Assembly (NCBI RefSeq): GCF_900302445.1 | Contig: NZ_ONZF01000002.1 | Location: 620,001 to 684,000 of the forward strand | Direction of reading: 5' to 3' | DNA: 64,000 nucleotides | From: Palleronia abyssalis | GTDB lineage: Bacteria > Pseudomonadota > Alphaproteobacteria > Rhodobacterales > Rhodobacteraceae | Part shown: in pieces, positions 19,410 to 29,021 of the stretch | Position numbering within the stretch: position 1 is the stretch's first letter | Layout: each line of letters begins with the position of its first letter | Notes under the pieces: model-generated | Database searches by the model: none | Seen by the model: only the letters and a program-made list of their open reading frames with translations | Told to the model about the DNA's origin: nothing | Made by a program: the position numbers and the translations under genes

Positions 19410-20252
19410 ATGGCCCCGCGCGCCGTCTGGTCCGGACAGCTTCGGCTGTCACTCGTCTCGATCGCGGTCGAGCTCTATGCCGCCACGTCCAGCGGGGCGC
19501 GCATCTCGTTTCGCCAGATCCACAAGCCCTCGGGCAAGCGGGTGCATTACGAAAAGACGGTGAAGGGCTTGGGACCGATCGAACGCGACGACATCGTTAA
19601 GGGCTACGAGACCGACGATGGCGATTACATCCTGATCGAGCCCGAGGAGCTGGACGAGCTGAAGGTCGAGACCTCCAAGCGGCTGGAACTGGTGCAGTTC
19701 GTGAACCAGGACGAGATCCCGCCGCTTTACTACGAAAAGCCCTATTACATGGTCCCGAATGGCGAGGGGACCGAGGACGCCTATCGCGTGATCCGCGACG
19801 CGCTGCGATCCGAAAAGAAGGCCGCCCTGTGCCAGATCACACTGCGCGGGAAAGAGCATCTGGCCGCGATCCGACCCTGTGGCGACGGATTGCTGCTGGA
19901 AACCCTGCGCTATGCCGACGAGATCCGCGAGGCCGAGCCGATGTTCAGCGAGATCCAGGACGAAGAGGTCGATGAGGATATGCTCGAACTGGCCACACAG
20001 CTGATCGCGAAGAAGTCGAAGCCTTTCGATGCGGGCGCTTATTCCGATAGCTATCACCAGGCACTGAAAAAGCTGATCGAGGCCAAGCGGAAGGACGAGG
20101 ATACCGACCGCGTTCTGGCAGGCGACGATAGCGATGAAAGTGGCGACAACGTGGTGGATCTGATGTCCGCGCTGAAAAAGAGCCTTGATGAGGACGAGGG
20201 CGGTTCCGCGAAGAAGAAGAAGGGTGGCGGGAGCAAGAAGAAGGCATCGTGA
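19410..20252 (+). CDS. ku: Ku protein, non-homologous end joining
   Basis: A 280-residue prokaryotic Ku: forms a ring homodimer that binds DNA double-strand ends and recruits LigD. MAPRAVWSGQLRLSLVSIAV and the Ku core FRQIHKPSGKRVHYEKTVKG and EKPYYMVPN are standard. The C-terminus ends in an acidic stretch and then a Lys/Gly-rich tail (AKKKKGGGSKKKAS) like the basic extensions that bind DNA in other bacterial Ku proteins. Its stop overlaps the ligD start, so the two end-joining proteins are made together. Confidence 0.97.
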   Translation: MAPRAVWSGQLRLSLVSIAVELYAATSSGARISFRQIHKPSGKRVHYEKTVKGLGPIERDDIVKGYETDDGDYILIEPEELDELKVETSKRLELVQFVNQDEIPPLYYEKPYYMVPNGEGTEDAYRVIRDALRSEKKAALCQITLRGKEHLAAIRPCGDGLLLETLRYADEIREAEPMFSEIQDEEVDEDMLELATQLIAKKSKPFDAGAYSDSYHQALKKLIEAKRKDEDTDRVLAGDDSDESGDNVVDLMSALKKSLDEDEGGSAKKKKGGGSKKKAS

Positions 20253-22726
20253 TGGCTGACAAGCTGAAGGACTATAACGAAAAGCGCGACTTTCGGAAAA
20301 CGAAGGAGCCGCAGGGCAAGGCCGGGCAAACGCGCGACTCGGACTTGTGGTTCTCGGTCCAGAAGCACGACGCGTCGTCCCTGCATTACGACCTGCGGCT
20401 GGAATGGGACGGCGTGCTTCTGTCTTGGGCCGTCCCAAAAGGCCCCAGCCCGAAGACCGGCGACAAGCGGCTGGCCCAACGGACCGAGGATCACCCCTAC
20501 GATTATGGCGATTTCGAGGGAACCATCCCCGAGGACGAATATGGCGGCGGCACCGTCATGCTGTGGGACAGAGGCACCTGGACCCCGCGCGGCGACGTGG
20601 AGCAGATGCTGGAGGAGGGGAACCTGAAATTTGACGTGTCGGGTGATCGGATGGAGGGCGGCTGGGCGCTGGTGCGGTTCAAGAAGGGCGGGGATCGGGC
20701 CTGGCTTCTGATCAAGGAGAAGGATGACCATACGCAGGACGACTCCGATGCGCTGACCGCTGAGTATCGGACCAGCGTGAAGACCGGGCGCGACATGGAC
20801 GCCATCGCCCATGATGCCGAGGCCGAAGAACTGGCCGAAGGCGGCCCAGACCGGGACCGCAAGGCGCCGAAGTTCCGCAAGCCCCAGTTGGCCACGCTGG
20901 TCGACGACGCGCCCGAGGGCGACGACTGGGCGCACGAGACCAAGTTCGACGGCTATCGCGCCTTGGCGGCCGTGGGGAAGGGGGGCGTCACCCTCTGGAC
21001 CCGCGGTGGCAAGGACTGGACCCAAAAGTTCGCTGCACTTGCCGGGGCCTTCGACCCCTTGCCCTGCGATGCCTGCCTTCTGGATGGCGAGGTCATGGCC
21101 GCGAAGATCAAGGGCTCGCCTTTCTCGTCCTTGCAGCGCGCGCTGTCGAATGGCGGCGACCTGGTGTTTTACTGCTTCGACATCCTGTCGCTGGACGGCG
21201 AGGACCTGACCGGCCAGCCGCAATCCGACCGCCGCGCCGCGCTGGAAAAGCTTTTCGCGGACGTGCCAGGGAACGGCCCCCTGCGGATCACCGATCAGGT
21301 GGTCGGACACGGCCCCGAGATCTTTCGGGCCGCCTGCAAGCAAGGCGCCGAGGGGATCGTGTCGAAGAAGCTGTCGTCACCCTACAAGTCGACCCGCTCG
21401 AAGGCGTGGGTGAAGGTTAAGTGCACCAAGCGGCAGGAGTTCGTCGTGGGCGGCTTCTCGCCGTCCGACAAGGACCGCCCGTTCTCATCCCTTCTGGTCG
21501 GCGAATATGGCGAGGGCGGCTTGCGCTATCGTGGCCGGGTCGGGACCGGGTTCAGCCAGGACGATCTGAAGGCGCTGTCCTCGGGCTTCAACAGCCGCAA
21601 GACGTCCCCCTTCACGGACGTGCCGAACGACATCGCCCAGGACGCCGAATGGGTCACCCCTGAAACGGTGGTCGAGGTCGAGTTCACCGAATTCACCGCC
21701 GACGGCCATATTCGGCACGGCGCCTATCAGGGCACACGGGGCGACAAGGCCGCCGAGGACGTCTCGCTGGAGACGCCGAAGGTGCAGGACCCCGATCCGC
21801 CCAAGACCTCCAGCGCGGCGAAGGATGACGGCAGGGTCGCCGGCGAGCGCATTTCTTCGCCCGAGCGTGAGGTATTCCCGACCTCGGGCTGCACCAAGCT
21901 GGACCTTGCGCGCCACTACGAACGGGTTGGCGAGCGCCTGACCGAGATCGCGGGCCACCGACCGCTGTCCCTGCTGCGCGCACCCAAGGGCCTGTCCGGG
22001 CAGACCTTCTTCCAGAAGCACGCCAGCGACGGTTTCCCCGACGCCATCCAGGACATCGAGATCGAAGAGAAGGACAGCCAAACCGCAACCTACATGTACG
22101 CCACCCGCCCTGAAAGCTTCGTCGCCGCCGCGCAAATGGGCACGATCGAGTTTCACATATGGGGCAGCCGAACCGACAAGCTGGAACGCCCCGACCGAAT
22201 GATCTTCGACCTCGACCCGGATGAGGGGCTGGGCTGGGACGACACCAAATCCGCCGCCTTCGATCTGCGCGACCGGTTGGACGACCTAGGTATCGCGGCG
22301 GGCGCGATGGTGACGGGCGGGAAGGGTATTCATGTCTGGGTGCCGCTGCGCCGCAGCCACGGATGGGACACGGTCAAGGGTTTCGCCAAGACGCTGGCGC
22401 ATGTCATGGCCGAGGCCGAGCCCGACCGCTTTGTCGCCACCATGTCGAAGGCCAAGCGCAAGGGACGCATTTTCATCGACTGGCCCAGGAACGAGCGTGG
22501 CCAGACCGCCATCGCCCCCTATTCCGTCCGGGCCCGCGAAGGTGCTCCCGTTGCCGTTCCGGTGGAGTGGCCCGAGCTGAAGAAACTGGAAGCCGCCAAC
22601 ACCTTCACCATGAGCGCGGTGAAGGAGCGGCTGGAGGATCCCTGCCCCTATCTTGCCCGGGCCGAGGACCTGCAATCCATTACGAAGAATACGGTGGAAA
22701 AGCTGGAAGACTGGGCCGCGGGCTAG
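20252..22726 (+). CDS. ligD: ATP-dependent DNA ligase LigD (phosphoesterase-ligase-polymerase)
   Basis: An 824-residue multidomain end-joining enzyme. Domains in order: 3'-phosphoesterase (about 25-170, with HDASSLHYDLRLEWDG), ATP-dependent ligase (about 205-510, adenylated Lys231 in ETKFDGYR) with OB fold, linker, and polymerase/primase (about 540-810, metal ligands Asp653 and Asp655 in IFDLDPDEG, then GGKGIHVWVP). The order PE-LIG-POL is the proteobacterial one. The ATG at 20252 overlaps the ku stop (TGATG); a GTG one codon earlier is also possible. Confidence 0.97.
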   Translation: MADKLKDYNEKRDFRKTKEPQGKAGQTRDSDLWFSVQKHDASSLHYDLRLEWDGVLLSWAVPKGPSPKTGDKRLAQRTEDHPYDYGDFEGTIPEDEYGGGTVMLWDRGTWTPRGDVEQMLEEGNLKFDVSGDRMEGGWALVRFKKGGDRAWLLIKEKDDHTQDDSDALTAEYRTSVKTGRDMDAIAHDAEAEELAEGGPDRDRKAPKFRKPQLATLVDDAPEGDDWAHETKFDGYRALAAVGKGGVTLWTRGGKDWTQKFAALAGAFDPLPCDACLLDGEVMAAKIKGSPFSSLQRALSNGGDLVFYCFDILSLDGEDLTGQPQSDRRAALEKLFADVPGNGPLRITDQVVGHGPEIFRAACKQGAEGIVSKKLSSPYKSTRSKAWVKVKCTKRQEFVVGGFSPSDKDRPFSSLLVGEYGEGGLRYRGRVGTGFSQDDLKALSSGFNSRKTSPFTDVPNDIAQDAEWVTPETVVEVEFTEFTADGHIRHGAYQGTRGDKAAEDVSLETPKVQDPDPPKTSSAAKDDGRVAGERISSPEREVFPTSGCTKLDLARHYERVGERLTEIAGHRPLSLLRAPKGLSGQTFFQKHASDGFPDAIQDIEIEEKDSQTATYMYATRPESFVAAAQMGTIEFHIWGSRTDKLERPDRMIFDLDPDEGLGWDDTKSAAFDLRDRLDDLGIAAGAMVTGGKGIHVWVPLRRSHGWDTVKGFAKTLAHVMAEAEPDRFVATMSKAKRKGRIFIDWPRNERGQTAIAPYSVRAREGAPVAVPVEWPELKKLEAANTFTMSAVKERLEDPCPYLARAEDLQSITKNTVEKLEDWAAG

Positions 22727-22785
22727 GCTTAGGCACCATCGATTTCGGCCAAAGTCCACGAATTATCGTTCTTGCAACAGAACGG

Positions 22786-23537
22786 CGCTCTTTTTTCTGG
22801 CTGAGCGATCTGGCGATGGTGCGTCGGGAGTTCAACCTCAAAAAGTCCCACGCCGCGGCGAGAGGCGATGACCGATGCGTCTTTAGTGTTATAACTAGTA
22901 GCAACCGCGATAGGTCGCGCAGGCAGCGCGCGTCGAAAGAGTATGCCCCCTACAAGGCACCTACTATGCATTGAAGGTCCCGAAGGTGAACGGCAGCAAG
23001 CTGTGAAGGTGATGTCTACGCGAAGATGATGACAGTAATGGCTACCTTGAAAGAAGTGGCGACGGTCGAAATGGTAGACGCAACTTACCTTAACGTGTAT
23101 CGCACAGCGCGCAGTAGTGGAGCCAGAATGGGGGGGCGTGACCGCCTAACGGGACGCTCCTCGTGTGACAGCAACCAGAAAATAGACGCCAATATCGATA
23201 CCCAGAGCTGTCCCCTCAACCAGTTCGTTGACTTCAGGACCAGTCGGGGACTTTTCGGTGCGCGGGCGTAATGAGTTAGCACGCTGAATAACGACTGGCT
23301 GCCTTTGGAACGCGGCCAAAAATCCAACTGGTCCCGGGAAGCCCTGAAAGACACGTAAACACGCGCCTGCATCTCCGTCCGCAAACGGCGGAAGACGCCA
23401 ATTCTGTATTACCGGCGCAGGTACGAACAGCATCCTTGCATTCAGCGATTGGCGACGAACGGCACCCGATACCACACGTGCCCAAAGTCCTACTCTACGC
23501 AATCACGCTCGCTGCGCCGGTCCTCTATTGGCTATGA
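22786..23537 (+). pseudogene. Decayed IS5-family transposase
   Basis: A degraded transposase remnant recoverable only by switching frames. Pieces in order: FFWLSD...KKSHAAARGDDRCVF and ASKEYAPYK (22788-22973, then a stop); VEMVDATYLNVYRTARSSGA, GGRDRLTGR and QKIDANIDTQ (23026-23271); then NDWLPLERGQKSNWSREALK, a TAA, TRACISVRKRRKTPI and ATNGTRYHTCPK; finally, in another frame, VLLYAITLAAPVLYWL and a stop at 23535-23537. These line up with the full length of IS5-type transposases. The first catalytic Asp (VDATY) survives, the GDRGYD Asp reads as Glu, and the final Glu is lost. No terminal inverted repeats were recognised. It fills the 827-base gap between ligD and cheB. Confidence 0.8.
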
Positions 23538-23553
23538 GTTCAGGGCTGGCAAC

Positions 23554-24651
23554 TCATGCCTTGGTACGCGTGGAACTAGACGCGTTGATCATCCGCAGGA
23601 TCGAATTCGGGATTTCCGAAAGCGATACTTGGGTTTCTACAGCTCCGTGCTTCATCGCCTCGGCTGGCATGCCATATACAACTGAACTAGCTTCATCCTG
23701 CCCAATAGTGCGCGCTCCTTGATCGCGCATTTCCTTCAGACCGCGAGCCCCGTCGTCTCCCATTCCGGTCATGATGACCCCCACAGCGTTGCGGCCAGCC
23801 ATGCGACTAACAGACCTAAACAGAACATCGACCGAGGGTCGATGACGATTTACCAAAGGCCCTTCCTTCACTTGCACGCGATAATTCGCTCCGCTCCTCG
23901 TAAGCAGCATGTGCTTCCCACCTGGCGCAATCAAAGCCTCCCCGGGCAGTACACTGTCACCATCGGAAGCCTCCTTTACGGTTATTTGGCACAGTTCATC
24001 CAATCGTCGCGCAAAGTTTGCAGTGAAGGTTTCTGGCATGTGCTGGACCACCAAGATTGGTGGCGATGTTCGCGGCATAGCTTGAAGCACGCACCGCAAT
24101 GCCTCGGTTCCGCCCGTTGATGCTCCGATCGCAACAACTTTATGAGTAGTCTGCACCATAGCTGCTTGCGTAGCGGGAGGCAAAATGGCGTCGGCGCTGA
24201 ATTTCGACGGTGTATCTGCCGGTTTAACAGGTCGGGGCCGGGCGTGCGCGGCGGCAAGGACAGCATCCTGAATACGTATTGACGATTCATGCAGGAACTG
24301 GCGAGTTGATATGTTCGGCTTTTTGATTACGTCGACAGCGCCCGCTTCCAGGGCGGCAAGAAAGCTCCGGCTCCCCTCACCTACGAGGGTTGAGCAGATC
24401 ACCACGGGCAAAGGTCGCTGCGCCATCAGTTTGCGAAGGAAGGTTATCCCATCCATTCGGGGCATCTCGACGTCCAGTACCACGACATCTGGAACCTCAC
24501 GGCGCAAACGCTCTGCCGCCTGAAAAGGATCATTGGCGGTTGCCATAACTTCGAGCTGAGGATGAGCCGAAATAATTTCGGAAAGGGTTTGGCGAACAAC
24601 TGCACTATCGTCGACGAGCAGTACCCGCTTTACTTTAAAGGGAGGTTGCAT
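23554..24651 (-). CDS. cheB: Chemotaxis response regulator protein-glutamate methylesterase CheB
   Basis: A 365-residue two-domain CheB that removes receptor methyl groups (or deamidates Gln) when phosphorylated by CheA. The receiver domain has VDDS and phospho-acceptor Asp60 ([12 protein letters not shown]). The methylesterase has Ser178 (GASTGG), His204 (VQHMPE) and Asp300 ([11 protein letters not shown]), the full triad. Last gene of the low-GC operon; its ATG overlaps the cheR stop by one base. The downstream neighbour is the decayed transposase, only 16 bases away. Confidence 0.97.
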   Translation of the reverse strand: MQPPFKVKRVLLVDDSAVVRQTLSEIISAHPQLEVMATANDPFQAAERLRREVPDVVVLDVEMPRMDGITFLRKLMAQRPLPVVICSTLVGEGSRSFLAALEAGAVDVIKKPNISTRQFLHESSIRIQDAVLAAAHARPRPVKPADTPSKFSADAILPPATQAAMVQTTHKVVAIGASTGGTEALRCVLQAMPRTSPPILVVQHMPETFTANFARRLDELCQITVKEASDGDSVLPGEALIAPGGKHMLLTRSGANYRVQVKEGPLVNRHRPSVDVLFRSVSRMAGRNAVGVIMTGMGDDGARGLKEMRDQGARTIGQDEASSVVYGMPAEAMKHGAVETQVSLSEIPNSILRMINASSSTRTKA

Positions 24652-25508
24652 TAAGAAACTTTCCGAAAAATTGAAGGGCGGATAACTTCCAAACCTTCAC
24701 GCCGAACCTGAGATGCTTCAGTGTGGCCGGTAAAAAAGAATCCACCGGGTCGCAGGCGTCGATAAATATTATCGATGATCGTTTCTCGTGTTCCAGGGTC
24801 GAAATATATAAGTACATTGCGTAGAAAAACTATATCGGCTGAGATACCGTCCAGGCCTTCAGTAGTGGCCAGGTTCGCTTTCTTCCATTTTGTCTGTTTC
24901 CTAAGTTCAGGCACGATCCTGAAGACATCCGGAGATTTTACCGACTCCATTAAGAATTTTCTGCGTAGTTCCGTGGGAATATCGGCGACCTCGCGCCCTG
25001 AGTATACTGCCGTAGCGGCTCTGCGAATTACCGGTCGAGAAATGTCCGTTCCAATAACGCGAAAGTTTGAGCAATGGGGCGTGTTATCAAAGAACTGATG
25101 AAGGACAAAAAGTGCGCTGTATCCTTCTTGGCCGGTCGAGCAAGCAGCGCTCCAAACTGTAAGATCATCTGACTTTTTCGTTCCGCGGCAAAGCTCGGGC
25201 AATCCCTCATTCATAAGCCAGTCGTACTGTAACTTCTCGCGAAAGAAACTGGTAGTATGAGTCGTCAATGCTTCGGCAAAAGCCAGTTTCTCCGCCGCGT
25301 CTTTTTTGACCAATTCAATGTATTCACTATAGCTATTGAGGCCGTTGAAGGCGAGTCTTCGATTCAGGCGACCTAATAAGAAATCAGTCTTCCGTTCGTC
25401 AAGAGAAATGCCAACTAGATCACGCGCCATGCTTACCAGCTGCGAGCTATCCCGTTGACTAAGCGGCGTAGATTTAGGCATGTTTAAACTATCAAGCATC
25501 GCGGGCAC
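24651..25508 (-). CDS. cheR: Chemotaxis protein methyltransferase CheR
   Basis: A 285-residue SAM-dependent methyltransferase that methylates receptor glutamates. It has an N-terminal helical domain ([17 protein letters not shown]) and a SAM domain with [41 protein letters not shown] and FFFTGHTE. Hand count over one 60-base line (25321-25380) gives 45% GC, far below the flanking genes. Together with cheB it implies an adaptable receptor exists, yet no canonical receptor gene lies in the window. Confidence 0.96.
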   Translation of the reverse strand: MPAMLDSLNMPKSTPLSQRDSSQLVSMARDLVGISLDERKTDFLLGRLNRRLAFNGLNSYSEYIELVKKDAAEKLAFAEALTTHTTSFFREKLQYDWLMNEGLPELCRGTKKSDDLTVWSAACSTGQEGYSALFVLHQFFDNTPHCSNFRVIGTDISRPVIRRAATAVYSGREVADIPTELRRKFLMESVKSPDVFRIVPELRKQTKWKKANLATTEGLDGISADIVFLRNVLIYFDPGTRETIIDNIYRRLRPGGFFFTGHTEASQVRREGLEVIRPSIFRKVS

Positions 25509-25595
25509 TCTCTGGCGGAATCATTTTTGTGGCAATAAGGGGTGATAGAAGAGGGCAGCTAGTATCGGTTTGGTGACCAGAACGTTATGCAATGG

Positions 25596-26105
25596 TCAGG
25601 CGAGTAACATCTCGGTTGCCGGGCTAGAGAATAATTGTTCCAAGTCCACTAAAACTACCAGATTTGAATTCTTTCGATACAAACCTTTCAATGTGCCGAA
25701 ATCAAAATCTCCGAACCCGCGACTTGGAACCGGTTCGATCAATTCAGCCGGGATTTGTTCGACGTCATGTACTCTGTCCGCCTGCATGCCAATGGGATAG
25801 GTCTCTCCCTCGCTCATTAGCTCAAGTACAATAATTCTGGCCTCATCTCGGCTCTCGCCGTGTGCCATTCCTAAGCGTGACTGTAAGTCAACAATAGGAA
25901 CACTCGATCCGCGAACGTCGACTACGCCTAAAACGTCCATTGGGGCATTCGGAATTTTGGTAATGGGTTGTTCGTCTAGTATCTCCCGAACGTAGCAGAC
26001 TTCGATGCCAAGAATTTGACCACCAAGATCAAGCGTTAAATACGTTGTCGATTGCTCCAGGCCGGAGGAATCGTCGAATGTATTCAGAGAGTTTTCATCG
26101 AACAT
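25596..26105 (-). CDS. cheW: CheW-like coupling protein (copy 1)
   Basis: A 169-residue CheW-domain protein that links receptors to CheA. The segment YLTLDLGGQILGIEVCYVRE and GVVDVRGSSVPIVDLQSRLG are the SH3-like CheW core. It carries an N-terminal extension of about 20 residues and a C-terminal tail of about 15. ATG 26105 follows GAGG. It sits between the second cheW (121-base gap) and cheR (87-base gap). The pair of CheW proteins may reflect mixed arrays or duplication followed by divergence. Confidence 0.92.
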   Translation of the reverse strand: MFDENSLNTFDDSSGLEQSTTYLTLDLGGQILGIEVCYVREILDEQPITKIPNAPMDVLGVVDVRGSSVPIVDLQSRLGMAHGESRDEARIIVLELMSEGETYPIGMQADRVHDVEQIPAELIEPVPSRGFGDFDFGTLKGLYRKNSNLVVLVDLEQLFSSPATEMLLA

Positions 26106-26226
26106 TTAGGCCTCGCACAATAATTGCTATTTTTCTTGGTCGGGTGTATTGCGCAACCTCATATCCCTCGGTTCCCTACGAGGTCGGCGCAGACGGATTT
26201 CCTTGCTTCTCGAAATATTGTATTCC

Positions 26227-26697
26227 CTAGATACCGGGCAGTTCAGGCGCAAGAGCGGCATTTACGTCGAGAAGAATTGCTATATTACCATCTATTCGAA
26301 ACGCACCCTTGATTAATTCAGCTGGCCATTTGGCTCCAAGTTGCGGGATAGATTCAAGATCATGCTGCGTTGACTCAGTAATATCATTTACATCATCAAC
26401 CAAAATTGCCACCTTCGTTGTTTCTCCCTCCACGGAAAAGTCAAGTATTAGCATTCGACTAGACTCACTGATATTTCCGGGCATCATGCCTAATCGATGG
26501 CGTAAATCTAAAACCGGGGCAATTGCCCCTCTAACGTTCACCAACCCGGGAACAGATCGGTTCGCATTGGGCGCTGCGGTTATTGGCAGCGGGTCAATGA
26601 TCTCACTGACGTTCCCAACCGGAATCGCGAACGTTTCGTCCTCTAGGGAGAAAGTAAGAGCTTGGGCTATTTCACTCGTCTCTAAGGGGTTGCTCAT
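26227..26697 (-). CDS. cheW: CheW-like coupling protein (copy 2)
   Basis: A 156-residue CheW: ALTFSLEDETFAIPVGNVSE and GLVNVRGAIAPVLDLRHRLG are the typical strands, and it ends with NIAILLDVNAAL. Its start overlaps the cheA stop by four bases, so it is the CheW most tightly coupled to CheA here. It shares only the general CheW pattern with the neighbouring copy, so the two are not a recent duplication. Confidence 0.93.
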   Translation of the reverse strand: MSNPLETSEIAQALTFSLEDETFAIPVGNVSEIIDPLPITAAPNANRSVPGLVNVRGAIAPVLDLRHRLGMMPGNISESSRMLILDFSVEGETTKVAILVDDVNDITESTQHDLESIPQLGAKWPAELIKGAFRIDGNIAILLDVNAALAPELPGI

Positions 26698-28649
26698 GCC
26701 GCAGTCCTCTGATTACTTTGTGCGCGTCGTACGATTGCGGCGGCATCTATTATCAATGCAACTGCACCATCCCCAAGGATAGTAGAGCCGGCAAGTCCTT
26801 CGATGTTTCTGTGGTACGCACTGAGTGGCTTGATAACAGTTTGATGCTGCCCAATTACCTCATCCACGATCAAGCCAGTTCGACGGCCTTCTACATTCGT
26901 AATTACCACACGCCGATCGTCACTTTCTTCGCGAGGAAATCCAAACATCGTATCCAGGCTGAGGAAAGGAACAAGCTGTTCCCGAATGCGAAGGAGAGTG
27001 CGACCGCTCTTCCGTAGTTCCTCACAGGGAGGAAGCTCTACGCATTCCTCGACATTAGACAATGGGAGTACAAATGAATTACGGCCGACCCTTACCAAAA
27101 GACCTTCAATGATTGCCAGGGTGAGCGGCAGACGGAGCGTCACTTCTGTGCCCTGTCCCCTCTTCGATCTGACTTCAACGCTTCCCCTTAGGTCATCAAT
27201 GACGCGTCGCACGGCATCCATTCCGACGCCGCGACCAGATACGCTTGATAGCGTCTCCGCCGTGGAAAAGCCTGGTTCAAAAATAAGACTAAAGAGCTGA
27301 TCTTCAGTAAGATCCGAATCCCCGGGTATAAGGCCGCGCTCAAGTCCTCTCTTCCTGATTGCGTCGGGGTCAAGTCCGCGCCCATCGTCGCTGACGGTGA
27401 TCAATACTTCACCACCTGACTGTCGCGCCGCCATTGTCAGCTCAGCAAGTTCTGGCTTTCCGGATGCTTTGCGATAATCAGGGCTTTCAATGCCATGATC
27501 GATTGAATTCCGAATGATATGAACGAGCGGTTCCGTTAGGCTATCGATAACGTTCTTGTCGACTTCTGTTTCGCCGCCATCGGTCTTTAAAGTGACGTTT
27601 TTCCCGAGTTCGTTGGACAAGTCGCGCACAACACGCTTAAACTTTCCGAAGACCAGTTCAAGAGGGAGCATTCGGATCGAAAGCGTGGTGTCGCGCAGCC
27701 CGGTAACCAGCCGCTCAACTTCTTCGGCCGTTCCTGCTAGGCCAACGTCACCGAGCTCACTGGAGATCCGGTTCAGTCGGGCCTGTGCAATCACAAGTTC
27801 ACCCAGTTGGTCCATCAATTCGTCAAGGCGAAAAGACTGAACCCGAACGGATTCCATTTGAGACCCGGCTCGCGTCTTGCTCGGTTTTGATACCGGTTGA
27901 TCTGCGTCAGCTTGTGGCTCAGAGTTTGCGCTTTTCGCTTTCCCGTCGACTAACCCCTTATTTCTCTCTTCTATGATTCGCTCGAATGATAGTTCCCAAT
28001 CTGAAGCAAAGATAAATACGTCTTCGACCGCATTCCGTGGAGCACTAGTTTTCAGGTCTACGTACCACGCTATATGGCAGACTGTCGGATCAAGCGACGG
28101 CAGGTTCGGAACATCATCGTAGATCATGATTACGGAGGACTCGCCTAAATCTGCGAGTTCCTCTAGAATTAGGTCAGGACGCATTCCATTGCGCAGGGCG
28201 GATTCGTCGGGTTTAAAGCGTATTCTAATACGTTGAAGATTGTCAGCTTCACTTTCTTCTCCACCCTCTTCATTATAAAGGGTCTCAATCTTTTTGATGA
28301 GATCATTAGTTTCATCATCCAGGGATGGCGTGCCATCTTCGTCAGGCCCGTCGTTGAGCATGCGTTCCAGGTGGTCACGAGATGATAACGAGAGCTGAAT
28401 AAGCTTTGGAGTGACTGTCGCGACGCCTGTTCGAACTTTTTCGTACGCATTTTCAAAGTGATGCGTGAATTCTGAAAGCGTAACAAAGCCGAACATAGCC
28501 CCGGAGCCCTTCAACGTATGAAGAGCTCTGAAGACCGCGTCGATTTTTTCCGGGTTGCGAGGTTGAGCTTCGAGCTCCAGAAGAATTCCTTCTAGCTCAT
28601 CAAGAATGTCACGTGCTTCTTGAATAAAGGACTCGGCTGCCGGATTCAT
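26694..28649 (-). CDS. cheA: Chemotaxis histidine kinase CheA
   Basis: A 651-residue CheA. P1 phosphotransfer domain with His44 in ALHTLKGSGAMFG, a middle region with a receiver-binding-like part and linker, dimerisation helices (about 265-330, LDELMDQLGELVIAQARLNR), the ATPase domain with HIIRNSIDHGIES (N box), VSDDGRGLDPDAIRKRG (G1) and SGRGVGMDAVRRV (G2), and a C-terminal CheW-like domain. Cytoplasmic kinase that phosphorylates CheY and CheB. It overlaps cheY upstream and cheW downstream by four bases each. Confidence 0.97.
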   Translation of the reverse strand: MNPAAESFIQEARDILDELEGILLELEAQPRNPEKIDAVFRALHTLKGSGAMFGFVTLSEFTHHFENAYEKVRTGVATVTPKLIQLSLSSRDHLERMLNDGPDEDGTPSLDDETNDLIKKIETLYNEEGGEESEADNLQRIRIRFKPDESALRNGMRPDLILEELADLGESSVIMIYDDVPNLPSLDPTVCHIAWYVDLKTSAPRNAVEDVFIFASDWELSFERIIEERNKGLVDGKAKSANSEPQADADQPVSKPSKTRAGSQMESVRVQSFRLDELMDQLGELVIAQARLNRISSELGDVGLAGTAEEVERLVTGLRDTTLSIRMLPLELVFGKFKRVVRDLSNELGKNVTLKTDGGETEVDKNVIDSLTEPLVHIIRNSIDHGIESPDYRKASGKPELAELTMAARQSGGEVLITVSDDGRGLDPDAIRKRGLERGLIPGDSDLTEDQLFSLIFEPGFSTAETLSSVSGRGVGMDAVRRVIDDLRGSVEVRSKRGQGTEVTLRLPLTLAIIEGLLVRVGRNSFVLPLSNVEECVELPPCEELRKSGRTLLRIREQLVPFLSLDTMFGFPREESDDRRVVITNVEGRRTGLIVDEVIGQHQTVIKPLSAYHRNIEGLAGSTILGDGAVALIIDAAAIVRRAQSNQRTAA

Positions 28650-29020
28650 TGGCCCGCCCCGATCATCTTGGTCACGACAGCGACGAGTTTTTCCTCATTG
28701 AACGGTTTGACGAGCCATCCGGCAGCACCAGCTTCCTTCGCCTCGAGCATTTTCTCTTTTTGAGCCTCGGTGGTCAGCATCACGACAGGAATTCCGTCAA
28801 AGCGACGGTCTTCCCTGACTTTCTTTATCATCTCGATCCCGTTCATATTGGGCATATTCAGATCGCAGACGACCAAACTCACTTTGTTCTCGGAGAGTGC
28901 CGCTAGGCCTTCGAGTCCATCGCCTGCGCCGATTACCTCGTACCCGTTTGGTTCAAGAGTGAATCCGATCATATCGCGGATGCTCTTCGAATCGTCGACA
29001 CTAAGAACTGTTTTCGCCAT
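28646..29020 (-). CDS. cheY: CheY-type response regulator
   Basis: A 124-residue single-domain receiver: acidic pair Asp9/Asp10 (SVDDSKS), phospho-acceptor Asp53 (VVCDLNMPNMNG), the switch Thr in VVMLTTEAQ and Lys in GWLVKPFN. The ATG at 29020 follows GGGAG and gives the normal MAKTVLSVDD start; an upstream start would add 19 unrelated residues. With the STAS gene just upstream it matches the CheS-CheY1 pair of rhizobial chemotaxis operons, where CheY1 is a phosphate sink. Whether this copy is the output or the sink cannot be told from sequence. Confidence 0.96.
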   Translation of the reverse strand: MAKTVLSVDDSKSIRDMIGFTLEPNGYEVIGAGDGLEGLAALSENKVSLVVCDLNMPNMNGIEMIKKVREDRRFDGIPVVMLTTEAQKEKMLEAKEAGAAGWLVKPFNEEKLVAVVTKMIGAGQ

Positions 29021-29021
29021 C

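Noticed and set aside
23146-23502. 118-codon open frame on the minus strand in the ligD-cheB gap
   Set aside because: It runs antisense to the transposase remnant, which explains the sequence far better.
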